The notes below the pieces were generated by a model that was given only the letters and a program-made list of their open reading frames with translations, was not told the origin of the DNA and did no database searches. 64,000 nt of DNA from Secundilactobacillus collinoides DSM 20515 = JCM 1123 (GTDB taxonomy: Bacteria; Bacillota; Bacilli; Lactobacillales; Lactobacillaceae): the NCBI RefSeq assembly GCF_001435975.1, contig NZ_AYYR01000014.1, forward strand, positions 1 to 64,000, read 5' to 3'. Positions 32,556 through 41,031 of this stretch are shown piece after piece. A program made the position numbers and the translations under genes. The first letter of the stretch is position 1; every line of letters begins with the position of its first letter.

Positions 32556-33321
32556 AGTTGCTTTTTCCTATCTATTAAGAACCTATCTGAAGACATTGGG
32601 CTTCTTTTATGCGTGCGCAGTTGCGGGAATCGTCATTTTACCCGCCCTGATTACCGTGATTCTCGGCCAAGCTCAGCACTATACCTTGGCTGACGCCCTT
32701 CCTGGCGGTCTGACCGCTATCGTTCTGGGCTTTTACCTGATTGTTTATGGCGCTATCACCTATGATGGCTTTAAGCTGTTTATTCAAAACGGTATTGGCC
32801 GGAAAACCTATTTTTGGTCAAAAACGGCAGCTCTTGGGGTCATCATTCTCTTTGGGGAATTGATCAATATTTTATACGGCTGGATATATGAAAATGTCAT
32901 TACGACCCGCCACGGCGGCAGTATGATGTTTTTTGAACTCTATGGCAAGTACTTCCACAACAAGGCTATTGACTGGCTTTCGGTAGTTGTGATCACCGTG
33001 TTGTTTATTGGGTGCTTCTTAGCAACCAGCATGGCAGTCGGCAGTCTTTTAGGGTTGTTCAGTCGGCGAATCCAGGTCACGCTGGTGGTTGGTATTCCCA
33101 TACTGTTGTTTATCATTTTGACAGTGCTGATCTCGGTAAACACTACCAGCAGCCTTAAACTAACTTGGATCTACGATGTACTCACCTTTATGGCGGGGTA
33201 TCATAAGCAGGCGGTGGGGCAGCTAAACCCGTTTGCACCGATGATTTCCGGCGCGGTTTATATTCTGATCATGCTTGGCATTTCGTACGGATTTACGCTT
33301 AAATTACGCGTGCCACGTTAA
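32545..33321 (+). CDS. ABC-type membrane protein, partner of the YtrB-like ATPase
   Basis: 258-residue integral membrane protein with about six hydrophobic helices, charged arginine- and lysine-rich loops (FSRRIQVT, LKLRVPR) on the inside. No sequence family is certain; position and overlap make it the permease of the preceding ATPase. GTG start after GGGGGG. Such GntR-ATPase-permease cassettes respond to wall-active compounds in Firmicutes; the role here is inferred. Confidence 0.75.
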   Translation: MRFKVAFSYLLRTYLKTLGFFYACAVAGIVILPALITVILGQAQHYTLADALPGGLTAIVLGFYLIVYGAITYDGFKLFIQNGIGRKTYFWSKTAALGVIILFGELINILYGWIYENVITTRHGGSMMFFELYGKYFHNKAIDWLSVVVITVLFIGCFLATSMAVGSLLGLFSRRIQVTLVVGIPILLFIILTVLISVNTTSSLKLTWIYDVLTFMAGYHKQAVGQLNPFAPMISGAVYILIMLGISYGFTLKLRVPR

Positions 33322-33421
33322 ATGACACCTGTTGCATTATTAATCTTGGCCGAAACATGCTAAAATGTCATTATTAGCAAAATTAACGCTTTTAAACTAA
33401 ATTAGAAATGGGGCGAACATT

Positions 33422-34396
33422 GTGGACAATCAAATTGAGACGTTACGGCACCAGTTGGAGACCTATAAAAACGAGGTTAACGCGGGTGAGCTGTACCAGT
33501 CACTGGGCCCAAAGCTTGAGAGTTTAATCAAGGACGTCAAGACTGTGCCACAGACCCCAGTTCAGCTGCCGGATGATGACGATGGCATTAGGCCGTTGTT
33601 GTTACAGCTGAACGACCAGATTCAAAATGAGGCACTAACTGAATTGCGTGATCAGGATGTTATTTCCTTGCTCCATCATATTGGGTCCCCAGATCCGAAA
33701 ATTCGGGATAAGGGGATCTATTTCCTATTTAACGACCTGATTCAACAACACTTACTGACGAACAGTCAGATGACGATGATGGTGCGGTATCTCAGCAGCG
33801 ATAGTGTCTTATTCGGTCACATTTTGGAACCCGAAAACGATGCTGTATATCAACGTTCCTTTGCGGTCTTGCTGCTTTCGGTGGTGATTTATGCTGACCG
33901 AGTCGCTTACCATTTTTTGGATGACGAATTAGAAGCCCAGGTGGTCGACCAATTTGCATTGTATGTGTTGCTGGAGCGCGATACCCGTGGGTTTGTTGGC
34001 CAACAGGGCTGGGCACACGCCTACACGCACATCGGTAATTTGTTGGATGAATTGTCTGAACGCTCACGACTCACGCGGGCGGATAAGCTGTTGTTGCTGG
34101 CCTTGATTATTGAACGCTATAAACAATTGGACGGAGCACTGATTTTTGGTGAACCGCAACGGTTAGCCGGCTATTTCTCGCGTTTAACAAATAAAAATCA
34201 GCTTTACGCGGATTATTTTTTAACCCAGCTTAAACGTTGGCGTCAAGAAATGATTATTATCCAGTCTGCTGAAAGTGAAGGGGTCTGGAACCGGGTTTAT
34301 AACCGTGGCCGCCTTATTGAAGCAATGATCATCAGACATGATTTTAACGATCAAATTATGGATTATTTGAATTCAATTATTGATTTTCTGGCTTGA
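33422..34396 (+). CDS. DUF2785 family protein
   Basis: 324-residue, mostly helical soluble protein. Blocks GSPDPKIRDKGIYFLFNDL, ERDTRGFVGQQGWAHAYTHI and RSFAVLLLSVV match my memory of DUF2785, a Firmicute family of unknown function that looks like HEAT-type repeats. GTG start after GGGGCGAACATT, with an extended gap. Single gene with a strong hairpin behind it. Confidence 0.72.
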   Translation: MDNQIETLRHQLETYKNEVNAGELYQSLGPKLESLIKDVKTVPQTPVQLPDDDDGIRPLLLQLNDQIQNEALTELRDQDVISLLHHIGSPDPKIRDKGIYFLFNDLIQQHLLTNSQMTMMVRYLSSDSVLFGHILEPENDAVYQRSFAVLLLSVVIYADRVAYHFLDDELEAQVVDQFALYVLLERDTRGFVGQQGWAHAYTHIGNLLDELSERSRLTRADKLLLLALIIERYKQLDGALIFGEPQRLAGYFSRLTNKNQLYADYFLTQLKRWRQEMIIIQSAESEGVWNRVYNRGRLIEAMIIRHDFNDQIMDYLNSIIDFLA

Positions 34397-34418
34397 ACAC
34401 AGCGAAATTAGCGCTAAT

Positions 34419-34449
34419 GCCACCCCATGATTTATGATTCTGGGGTGGC
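34419..34449 (+). terminator. Hairpin after the DUF2785 gene
   Basis: GCCACCCCA pairs perfectly with TGGGGTGGC across 13 bases. The T-run is weak, so termination may be partial. Confidence 0.5.
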
Positions 34450-34540
34450 GCGTTGTTCTAAGCACAATAGCTGAAGTGCGTTATGGAAGGCGAGGTGTCT
34501 TCTCATCAACAACTTTAGCTGCTCACGTTTTAGGCATCAA

Positions 34541-34669
34541 AGCTGAAACGTGTTTCGAAAGACCAGGGACTGCGCTTAAAGTAACTTCCGGCAAATAGAT
34601 ACAAGTTTGAAATTTATTGCCCGAAGACGCTTACGCACCGTCCCGTAACCGCCTTTCTCCACACTCTAT
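34541..34669 (+). repeat. Intergenic hairpin repeat, copy 1 (degenerate)
   Basis: Starts GCTGAAACGTGTTTCGAAAG and ends CGCCTTTCTCCACACTCTA, the same ends as the copies near 44.7 and 63.2 kb. Its inner stem is imperfect (CTTCCGGCAAATA against ATTTATTGCCCGAAG, and GGGAC against GTCCC). It ends 16 bases before the next start codon. Confidence 0.75.
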
Positions 34670-34685
34670 AGTAAAGGACACCAAC

Positions 34686-36347
34686 ATGAAGTCGAGTTAT
34701 TATAAACGCTTATTTTCTATGAGCTATCGGTTATTAAAAGTTCGCTCAGTCAATCTTGGCTGGCTGCTGTTAATGGCCCTGCTCATGACCATGCAAATTC
34801 TCATGTTAAATGCCGGCCTGGTCGTTGCCAAGCTGGTTTTGGTCGTGTGTTTTCTGGCTGGGTTGCCTTTTGAAGTGACCCTTGTCACCACGGCGCTATT
34901 TGCATCGAATCAGCTTTTAAATCAAAACGACTTGCTTCTGCTCACCGCTTGGCGGCGATTTAAGAAACATTGGTTGCCGCTGATTGGCATGGAACTGTTG
35001 TTGGTGGTGATTTGGGCGCCATTTGGCGACGTCGGATTTTCATCGGCGCTCATCAATCTTGTGACAGTGCCACGGCACATGATGGATAATTTTGTCATGT
35101 ACCGCCACTACTGGTTGGTTGTGGTTTTTATCTGCTACTTGATTGTGCTGACTTTGTTTATGTTCGTCACGTACCGGGTCGTTAACAGTATCATTAACCG
35201 CCACGAACCGCGACGGCACGGTTTAAAAACGCTTTGGCAATTTCAACGCGTTTTTATTCGGCCGTTTATTCGGTTAATGGTGCCGGTCGTCATTATCGAT
35301 GAAGCCGTTATTTTCGGTTTCCGAGCCTTATCTACAATGATTTCATCGCAATCACTTGGGAAACTGATCAGTATCGTCATCATGATTATTTTAATTACCT
35401 TCACCGTCATGGCACTAAGTTGTTTGATGGTGGCCATCGTTTGGGAAGCATTGGGACAGCCATCCTTTACGCCTGTTTTTGACAACTATGATGCAACGCA
35501 CACAATGGCGTGGTTTCCAACTGGGTTGGTCTTGTTGCTGGTTGCGCTGTTTAGTCTCCAAGCCTTTCACTTTAGTTCTCCTGCCTCTGAGTCCACAACG
35601 GTGGCGCACCGGGGGGCGATTGAAAATAATGGGGTTCCGAACACATTGGATTCTTTGGAGAAGACAGTGAAGCATAATCCTAGTTATGTTGAGATCGATG
35701 TGCAGGAGACCAGCGATGGCAAGTTTGTCGTGTGCCATAATCAAACGGTGCGCGAGGCACGTAATGGCAAAACGGAAAATATCCAAAAAACTTCCTTGAA
35801 AAAACTGACAACGGTGAAGGTCAATGAAGATGGGCGTAAAACTTATCTAACGGATCTAGCAGACTATTTAAAGGTCGCTAAAAGCTTTAAACAACGGGTC
35901 ATTGTTGAAATTAAAGTGACGCCGGATGATTCAAAAAATTTGGCCAAACGATTTGTTAAACAGTATGGCAATACGTTGGTAGCAAATCGCGATTTTGTGC
36001 ATACCATGAACTATCATACCGTGAGTGAATTGAAAAAATTGTCACCGAACCTGATCGTCGGTTACATCGTACCCTTCAATCTGGTTTCGATTAAAAAATT
36101 ACCCGCAGACTTTTATTCGGTGCAGGCAATCGGCCTTGGCAAAACCATTGTGCAACAGGCGCATTCCATTGGTGCACCCGTCTTTGCATGGACCCCGAAC
36201 CACCTCAGTCAGATGCAGTTGATGCGGGTCTACGGCGTTGATGGGCAGATTACTGACCGGCTTAACGTGCTGCAGGAAATGAATCGCGAACAGCCGAGTC
36301 GTTTTAATTGGGCAATTATTCAAAGTTTAATCAGCCAATTTATCTGA
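34686..36347 (+). CDS. Membrane-anchored glycerophosphodiester phosphodiesterase
   Basis: 553-residue protein. The N-terminal 300 residues carry about seven to eight membrane helices (the GDPD membrane domain). The C-terminal third is a GDPD TIM barrel with AHRGAIENNGVPNTL, EIDVQETSDGKFVVCHN and VIVEIKV; catalytic His pairs and metal-binding Glu/Asp are present. The C-terminal domain probably faces the outside and hydrolyses glycerophosphodiesters or teichoic-acid glycerophosphate to glycerol-3-phosphate (inference). I start at the ATG behind AAAGGACACCA; an upstream in-frame start would run through the repeat. Confidence 0.87.
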   Translation: MKSSYYKRLFSMSYRLLKVRSVNLGWLLLMALLMTMQILMLNAGLVVAKLVLVVCFLAGLPFEVTLVTTALFASNQLLNQNDLLLLTAWRRFKKHWLPLIGMELLLVVIWAPFGDVGFSSALINLVTVPRHMMDNFVMYRHYWLVVVFICYLIVLTLFMFVTYRVVNSIINRHEPRRHGLKTLWQFQRVFIRPFIRLMVPVVIIDEAVIFGFRALSTMISSQSLGKLISIVIMIILITFTVMALSCLMVAIVWEALGQPSFTPVFDNYDATHTMAWFPTGLVLLLVALFSLQAFHFSSPASESTTVAHRGAIENNGVPNTLDSLEKTVKHNPSYVEIDVQETSDGKFVVCHNQTVREARNGKTENIQKTSLKKLTTVKVNEDGRKTYLTDLADYLKVAKSFKQRVIVEIKVTPDDSKNLAKRFVKQYGNTLVANRDFVHTMNYHTVSELKKLSPNLIVGYIVPFNLVSIKKLPADFYSVQAIGLGKTIVQQAHSIGAPVFAWTPNHLSQMQLMRVYGVDGQITDRLNVLQEMNREQPSRFNWAIIQSLISQFI

Positions 36348-36373
36348 CCTTTACGTAGGTATACGTAAAGGAG
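36348..36373 (+). promoter_or_regulatory. Hairpin covering the tag ribosome site
   Basis: CCTTTACGTA (36348-36357), loop GGTA, TACGTAAAGG (36362-36371): a perfect 10-bp inverted repeat. The right arm contains most of the AAAGGAG ribosome site of tag. It begins directly after the stop of the previous gene. Confidence 0.75.
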
Positions 36374-36382
36374 ATGATGAGC

Positions 36383-36928
36383 ATGACAGAACGTTGTGCG
36401 TGGGCAGCCAAGAGCACCCAATTATTGCTGTACCACGATCTAGAGTGGGGCGTTCCCACTCGGGATGAACGCCAGTTGTTTGAGAATTTGTCACTGGAAA
36501 TTTTTCAGGCAGGATTGAATTGGCAACTGGTGTTAAGTTATCGACCAGCGTTGCGGGAGGCACTTTATGATTTTGACCCCGAACGATTGGCTTTGCTAAC
36601 TAGGGAACAGCTCGAGGCACTTTATGGCAATGAAACCATTATTCGCAATCACCAAAAAATCGATGCCATCGTGACGAACGCCAAGGTGCTTGTGGCGCTG
36701 CATGACCTCGATTGGTCGTTTAGTGAGGCAGTCTGGGCGAACGCGGTCCTTTTGCGGCAAGTGCATGAGGCTGACGTGGTCGCCCGGTTCAATGCTGATT
36801 TGGTGCATACACTTAGTCATTTAGGGTTCAAACGGATCGGGTTAAAGTCCTGTTATGCGTTTTTGCAAGCATCTGGCGTGGTCAACGACCATGATACTGG
36901 GTGCTATCGCCGCGCAGAATTACTTTAA
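36383..36928 (+). CDS. tag: DNA-3-methyladenine glycosylase I
   Basis: Base-excision repair enzyme that removes 3-methyladenine. Family blocks are RCAWAAKSTQLLLYHDLEWG (start) and GLNWQLVLSYRPALREAL; the zinc ligands expected at the ends fit C4, H17 or near, and the C-terminal HDTGCYR. About 181 residues, the usual length. Three in-frame ATGs lie together; the third is nine bases after AAAGGAG and is preferred. It follows the phosphodiesterase gene by only 35 bases. Confidence 0.92.
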   Translation: MTERCAWAAKSTQLLLYHDLEWGVPTRDERQLFENLSLEIFQAGLNWQLVLSYRPALREALYDFDPERLALLTREQLEALYGNETIIRNHQKIDAIVTNAKVLVALHDLDWSFSEAVWANAVLLRQVHEADVVARFNADLVHTLSHLGFKRIGLKSCYAFLQASGVVNDHDTGCYRRAELL

Positions 36929-36934
36929 GAAACC

Positions 36935-36980
36935 AAAAAAGCGCGACAGCAAGGATTTTTCCTTGTTGTCGCGCTTTTTA
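36935..36980. terminator. Bidirectional terminator between tag and usp
   Basis: AAAAAGCGCGACAGCAAGG pairs with CCTTGTTGTCGCGCTTTTT (one G-U pair). The stem is very strong, with A- and T-runs at both ends. Confidence 0.93.
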
Positions 36981-36986
36981 AAATGA

Positions 36987-37466
36987 TTATTCACCAGTTG
37001 TCTTTTGAGCAGGTTTGTTTTCCTGATCCGTTCTAACAACCAGCACGTCGCAAACGGCGGTCCGTGTTACATATTCGGTAACAGAACCAATCAAGAGACG
37101 TTCAACAGCGTTCAAACCAGTGGCACCAATCATAATCAGATCAATGTCTAACTTCTTTGGAATTTCACGGGAAATGATGGTTTTTGGCGCACCGTACTCG
37201 ATTGAGTAATCCACATCAGAAATTCCGGCATCCTTAGCTTCTTGGATGTATTTGTCCAGAGTCTTCTTGGCGGTATCGGTCACTTCTTCCACCATGGTTG
37301 TATCAAAACTAGAAATATTTTGAAACGCTCGCGTATCCACAACGTGAACCAAATGAAGGTCCGCATCATTCCGTTTGGCAACGGCAACGGCTTTCTTGAA
37401 GGCTAATTCAGCCTCGTAGGAACCATCTACTGGTACTAAGATATGATTGTATTGTTGTAGCATCAT
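36987..37466 (-). CDS. Universal stress protein, UspA family
   Basis: 159-residue cytoplasmic UspA-domain protein. The N-terminal strand is HILVPVDGSYEAELAF and the ATP-binding G-2x-G-9x-G(S) motif is GATGLNAVERLLIGSV, so it is likely an ATP-binding type. Two adjacent ATGs; either can use GAGAGGTGAG. Single gene; a repeat of the hairpin family lies about 85 bases upstream of its start with its conserved end facing the gene. Confidence 0.92.
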   Translation of the reverse strand: MMLQQYNHILVPVDGSYEAELAFKKAVAVAKRNDADLHLVHVVDTRAFQNISSFDTTMVEEVTDTAKKTLDKYIQEAKDAGISDVDYSIEYGAPKTIISREIPKKLDIDLIMIGATGLNAVERLLIGSVTEYVTRTAVCDVLVVRTDQENKPAQKTTGE

Positions 37467-37551
37467 GACTCACCTCTCTCACTTGTTAACTCTATCTTAC
37501 GTTATTTTGCCGAAAATAAAAAGAAAAAAGTGGTGGCGTTTTCAAAGAGAG

Positions 37552-37673
37552 TAGAGCCAGGCGTCTAAGGGGCGGCGCCTAACGGACTTTGAGCCCAAAA
37601 GCCCGAGCCTGATTTTTGGGCTCAGAATCCGTTAGGCTGTTGGCCCTTGCCTTGAGGAGCTCGTTTCAACTCG
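37552..37673 (-). repeat. Intergenic hairpin repeat, copy in reverse orientation
   Basis: Read on the minus strand it has TTGAAACGAGCTCC, AAGGCAAGGG, then a 27-base arm, 7-base loop and 27-base arm (37637-37611 and 37603-37577), then GCCGCCCCTTAGACGCC. The arms pair with four non-Watson-Crick positions, two of them possible G-U. The order and spacing equal those of the 44.7 kb copy. Confidence 0.85.
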
Positions 37674-37920
37674 AGGACCGGAGCGTAGTGAGAAGATGAA
37701 CTTTTCAGAAAATAAAAGGTGACGCTTACCGAAGATGGCAGCGACAACATCTTTCAGAATAATTAAAACACGGCGCCAACAATAAAGCAGCCTGCCGATC
37801 ACTTTCAGAAAATAGGCTTCAATGATCCGCTCAAGCGCCACAACAAATCAAGCCAAATAAAAAACGTTCAAGGCCAGACGCCCCAAACGTTAAAAATTAA
37901 TAAACGCGCTTTCGCAACTA
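37674..37920. other. Intergenic stretch with three spaced TTTCAGAA motifs
   Basis: No reliable gene. TTTCAGAA occurs at 37703, 37752 and 37803, about 50 bases apart. The first lies in ACTTTTCAGAAAATA, two mismatches from the CodY consensus. A 69-codon minus-strand frame covers the area but has no ribosome site. Confidence 0.4.
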
Positions 37921-38211
37921 TTACTTAACTTTCGGAAAGAAGCTCACAAGCATCAGCTGCACACCAACAATGTCCGCCACGCCAAGAAAGAGTGCGACAC
38001 AGATAAAGATGGTGTTTTGACTGATCGTAGCCGCTGCGGCGACGATTCCCAAAATAATCAGCGAATAGCCGCCGAATTTAATTACCCCAGATAAAGGTTT
38101 GTTTTCTTCGGGATGGAAAATCAAAAATGATTTATGTTGGTGCGCCAGGAAGAACCCGCCAATAAAAAAGGTCAGCAGGGTGTAAATAATCATCAGTATG
38201 GTGATGGCCAA
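37921..38211 (-). CDS. Small membrane protein of unknown function
   Basis: 96 residues from the TTG start that follows GGAGG by eleven bases or so on the minus strand; a longer frame would begin inside the 6S terminator. Three hydrophobic segments: 2-23 (ILMIIYTLLTFFIGGFF), about 46-66 (GGYSLIILGIVAAAA) and 70-90 (FICVALFLGVADIVGVQLML). The loop between the first two holds a charged HPEENKPLSG. I do not recognise the family. Single gene between 6S RNA and usp. Confidence 0.7.
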   Translation of the reverse strand: MAITILMIIYTLLTFFIGGFFLAHQHKSFLIFHPEENKPLSGVIKFGGYSLIILGIVAAAATISQNTIFICVALFLGVADIVGVQLMLVSFFPKVK

Positions 38212-38241
38212 AATAAAAACCTCCAAATTCGCTCTTAACAA

Positions 38242-38275
38242 AGAAAAAGGCTGGCTTACAAGGTGCAAGCCAGCC
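38242..38275 (-). terminator. Terminator of the 6S RNA gene
   Basis: On the minus strand GGCTGGCTT pairs with AAGCCAGCC across nine bases, followed by TTTTTCTTT. Confidence 0.85.
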
Positions 38276-38486
38276 CTCAAAGTGTTGCCACTTTGAAAGA
38301 TCTAATAGTGCCGTTAATTGCCCGATAGGTTTTGGCCCGCTTGTAAGCAGGTGGGACGGACAGGTCATGTCTTTGACTACCAAGTGATAAGGCCTGTCAT
38401 CGCCATGAACATCTACCCATGTCCCAATGTAAAACTAATTGTTCGGCAAACACGTATGATGGGCAAGGCGAACACCCTAGAACTCA
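38276..38486 (-). ncRNA. ssrS: Probable 6S RNA
   Basis: About 200-nt non-coding transcript with its own promoter and terminator, just downstream of rarA. On the minus strand it folds as a long interrupted hairpin: TTGCCC with GGGCAA, TGGGAC with GTCCCA and GACAGG with CCTGTC nest in order, with unpaired bulges between, the shape of 6S RNA with its central bubble. 6S RNA binds sigma-A RNA polymerase in stationary phase. In B. subtilis the 6S-1 gene also lies in the rarA/aspS neighbourhood. Identity rests on structure, size and context. Confidence 0.72.
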
Positions 38487-38491
38487 CAAGT

Positions 38492-38520
38492 ATGTTAGCA
38501 CAGAAACGCTGTTTTGACAA
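38492..38520 (-). promoter_or_regulatory. Promoter of the 6S RNA gene
   Basis: On the minus strand TTGTCA, 17 bases, TAACAT. It sits 10-38 bases after the rarA stop codon, reading the same way. Confidence 0.75.
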
Positions 38521-38529
38521 GCTTTGTGA

Positions 38530-39810
38530 CTAGTGCCCCTGGGCCTTTCGCAATCGTGTATATTGCTCGCCAAGTGCGGTTTCAAATTTACCATTTTGTT
38601 TTGGTTCATAGTACTGGGCATTCTTGATTGGATCAGGTAAGTACTGCTGCTTGACCCAATCGTTTGGAAAACTGTGCGGATACTTGTAATCGACCCCGTG
38701 GCCGAGTTTGGCGGCTCCAGCGTAGTGGGCATCTTTCAAATGTGCCGGAATATCGCCGCCGCGACCCTTTGCCACGTCACTCATGGCAGCATCGATTGCT
38801 GCCATTCCTGAATTGGATTTCGATGACAGACAAAGTTCGATAACCGCGTCAGCGAGCGGAATACGACCTTCAGGCAGGCCAAGATGTTCCGCGGCATAAA
38901 CCGCGTTAACGACCCGTGAACATGCTGGGGGATTGGCCAGACCAATATCTTCGTACGCAATAACCATTAACCGGCGCGCAATCGACTGCATGTCACCCGC
39001 TGTCACCAACCGAGCGAGGTAGTGCAACGCTGCATCGGTGTCGCTTCCGCGAATCGATTTTTGAAACGCAGAGATGACGTCATAGTGGGCATCACCGTCT
39101 TTATCGTGACTGAAGGCCTTTTTTTGAACGCACTCTTCAATAATCGGCAGGGTGAGGTGAATAATATCATCATCAGCCGGCGTTGATTTAGCAGCCAGTT
39201 CCAGGCCGTTGAGTGCACTTCGTAAATCCCCATTCGTGGCGGTGGTTAAAAAGGTCTCAGCATCGTCATCTAATTGAATATTCTCATCACCTAACCCGTT
39301 TTGCTTATCCGTTAAAGATCGGTTGATAGCCGTTCGAATATCGTCCGGGGTTAGTGGATGGACTTCAAAAATCTGGGTTCGACTACGGATGGCAGGATTG
39401 ATGTTGATATAGGGGTTTTCGGTTGTCGCTCCGATCAGCACAATACGGCCGCTCTCTAGGTGGGGCAGCAGGAAATCCTGCTTTGTTTTATCGAGGCGGT
39501 GGATTTCATCTAATAGCAGAATGACGGTGCCGCTCATTTTGGCTTCTTCAGCAACAATCTGTAGGTCCTTTTTTGAATCAGTTGCGGCGTTTAATTTTCG
39601 AAAAGCATACTTTGTTGACCCAGCAATCGCACTGGCAATACTGGTTTTCCCGGTTCCAGGCGGGCCGTAGAGAATCATTGAGGATAGCATTTTCGCCTGC
39701 ACCATGCGGCTGATGATCTTTCCGGGGCCAACTAAGTGCTGCTGGCCGATGACGTCTTCAATTTTTTGTGGCCGCATGCGATAGGCAAGTGGTTGAGGCA
39801 AGTTAGTCAC
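38530..39810 (-). CDS. rarA: Replication-associated recombination protein A
   Basis: AAA+ ATPase (MgsA/WRNIP1 family) that acts at stalled replication forks and binds SSB. Walker A GPPGTGKTS (49-57), Walker B LLLDEIHRLD (DE at 101-102), sensor 1 in GATTENPY, arginine finger in RSRTQIF. The C-terminal tetramerisation domain with YPHSFPNDWVKQQYLP is complete. 426 residues is usual. Downstream on the same strand is the 6S RNA gene. Confidence 0.95.
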   Translation of the reverse strand: MTNLPQPLAYRMRPQKIEDVIGQQHLVGPGKIISRMVQAKMLSSMILYGPPGTGKTSIASAIAGSTKYAFRKLNAATDSKKDLQIVAEEAKMSGTVILLLDEIHRLDKTKQDFLLPHLESGRIVLIGATTENPYININPAIRSRTQIFEVHPLTPDDIRTAINRSLTDKQNGLGDENIQLDDDAETFLTTATNGDLRSALNGLELAAKSTPADDDIIHLTLPIIEECVQKKAFSHDKDGDAHYDVISAFQKSIRGSDTDAALHYLARLVTAGDMQSIARRLMVIAYEDIGLANPPACSRVVNAVYAAEHLGLPEGRIPLADAVIELCLSSKSNSGMAAIDAAMSDVAKGRGGDIPAHLKDAHYAGAAKLGHGVDYKYPHSFPNDWVKQQYLPDPIKNAQYYEPKQNGKFETALGEQYTRLRKAQGH

Positions 39811-39866
39811 TCCTTTCAGTGAACAATAGAAACGTCGTCAAACCGAAGTCGACGACGTTGGTGATG

Positions 39867-40331
39867 CTATAATCCAAATCGGTGTTTGAGTTTATCAATC
39901 ATGGAATGCGGTTGTTTCGGCGTATCAGTGTTGGCCGGTTTGTCTGGATACTTGTCGCTAGCAGCAATCGGGTACACATTGATGGCCGTTTTAGCAACGA
40001 CGACAAAACCAGCACTGTCTGGCTGATGCGGATAAAACTCGTCTGAAACGATGGTGAATTTCGTGCCAGCCTTACTGGCGATACCCATATAGGGTGCAAG
40101 CTCGGCAGCTTCGAGGTGGCCATTGAAGATGACCTGGTAGTCCGGGTTTGCCTTGATCTCCTGATTGAGGGCATCTTGGAATTGTTTAGCGCGGATCTGC
40201 TGGACAGAAACCAGCAGGGAGACGCGTTCACGAAAGGTCCCCAAGTATTGACGCTGCTCATCCGGGTGCAACATTGGCGTCCCGTAAATGGCATTGTCAA
40301 GGTGGGCACTCATTTGATCTTTTTCTGGCAT
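39867..40331 (-). CDS. DUF1694 family protein (YueI-like)
   Basis: 154-residue soluble protein of unknown function. The blocks AIYGTPMLHPDEQRQYLGTF and RERVSLLVSVQQI with a later GIASKAGTKFTIV match YueI/DUF1694. It lies 56 bases upstream of rarA in the same direction and may be co-transcribed. In the short divergent gap lies the start of the YktB-like gene. Confidence 0.82.
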   Translation of the reverse strand: MPEKDQMSAHLDNAIYGTPMLHPDEQRQYLGTFRERVSLLVSVQQIRAKQFQDALNQEIKANPDYQVIFNGHLEAAELAPYMGIASKAGTKFTIVSDEFYPHQPDSAGFVVVAKTAINVYPIAASDKYPDKPANTDTPKQPHSMIDKLKHRFGL

Positions 40332-40414
40332 ACATCGTCAACCTTTCCTTCTTAGTCCATCTAGTATAACATAGGTTTCAGGCTTAATCGAAGTTAACGA
40401 TAGGAGTGACAGCT

Positions 40415-41014
40415 GTGTTTAATCAAGAGGATTTTGACGTGTTTAAGGACCAAACATTACCGGGACGGATGGCCGGAGTCCGTGGGGTGATCGATCCTAA
40501 ATTTGAAGCCATCGCCCCAGTCATCAAGGAGGCACTGCAGCAAAGTGCGCCAGTGGCTGATCATATTGCTAAACATTTACGCCGGTTCAAGAATCCGCCG
40601 ATGAATACTTGGATCGCGTTTAACCAAAATCCACGGGGTTATAAAATGACACCACATCTCATGCTGGGGTTCTGGGATGATCGGCTATTTTTATGGCTGG
40701 GGACATTAGCCGAGGCATCCGACCGAGAGTTGATGATTACTCGGTGGCAAACTTTATTGCCGGACTTGGTCAAGTTACCTGCTGGGTTTGAAATCAGCCC
40801 TGATCATATGGCCAAAAAGAGCACGACGGCAACGATGGCCGGGCTGAAGCAACAACTCGACCGCTATGAAACCGTGAAACAGGCTGACTTTATGGTTGGG
40901 CGGCAGTGGTTTAAGGACGATGCGGTTTTTCAGCACCCCAAGGACTTGAAACAAATATTGATTGAGACGACGCAGCAGCTGGCACCATTCTACACAGCAT
41001 TGAACGCCGATTAA
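40415..41014 (+). CDS. UPF0637/DUF1054 family protein (YktB-like)
   Basis: 199-residue protein of unknown function. It begins MFNQEDFDVFKDQTLPGRM and contains HLRRFKNPPMNTWIAFN and HLMLGFWDDRLFLWLG, which match YktB. The GTG start follows AGGAG by eight bases; an in-frame GTG nine bases upstream overlaps that site. A 53-codon membrane protein gene follows 17 bases later. Confidence 0.85.
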   Translation: MFNQEDFDVFKDQTLPGRMAGVRGVIDPKFEAIAPVIKEALQQSAPVADHIAKHLRRFKNPPMNTWIAFNQNPRGYKMTPHLMLGFWDDRLFLWLGTLAEASDRELMITRWQTLLPDLVKLPAGFEISPDHMAKKSTTATMAGLKQQLDRYETVKQADFMVGRQWFKDDAVFQHPKDLKQILIETTQQLAPFYTALNAD

Positions 41015-41031
41015 TCACTGGAGGAGAGAAA

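Noticed and set aside
37632-37841. 69-codon minus-strand frame between the hairpin repeat and the small membrane protein gene
   Set aside because: GTG start without ribosome site, and its end runs into the repeat element. No family features.
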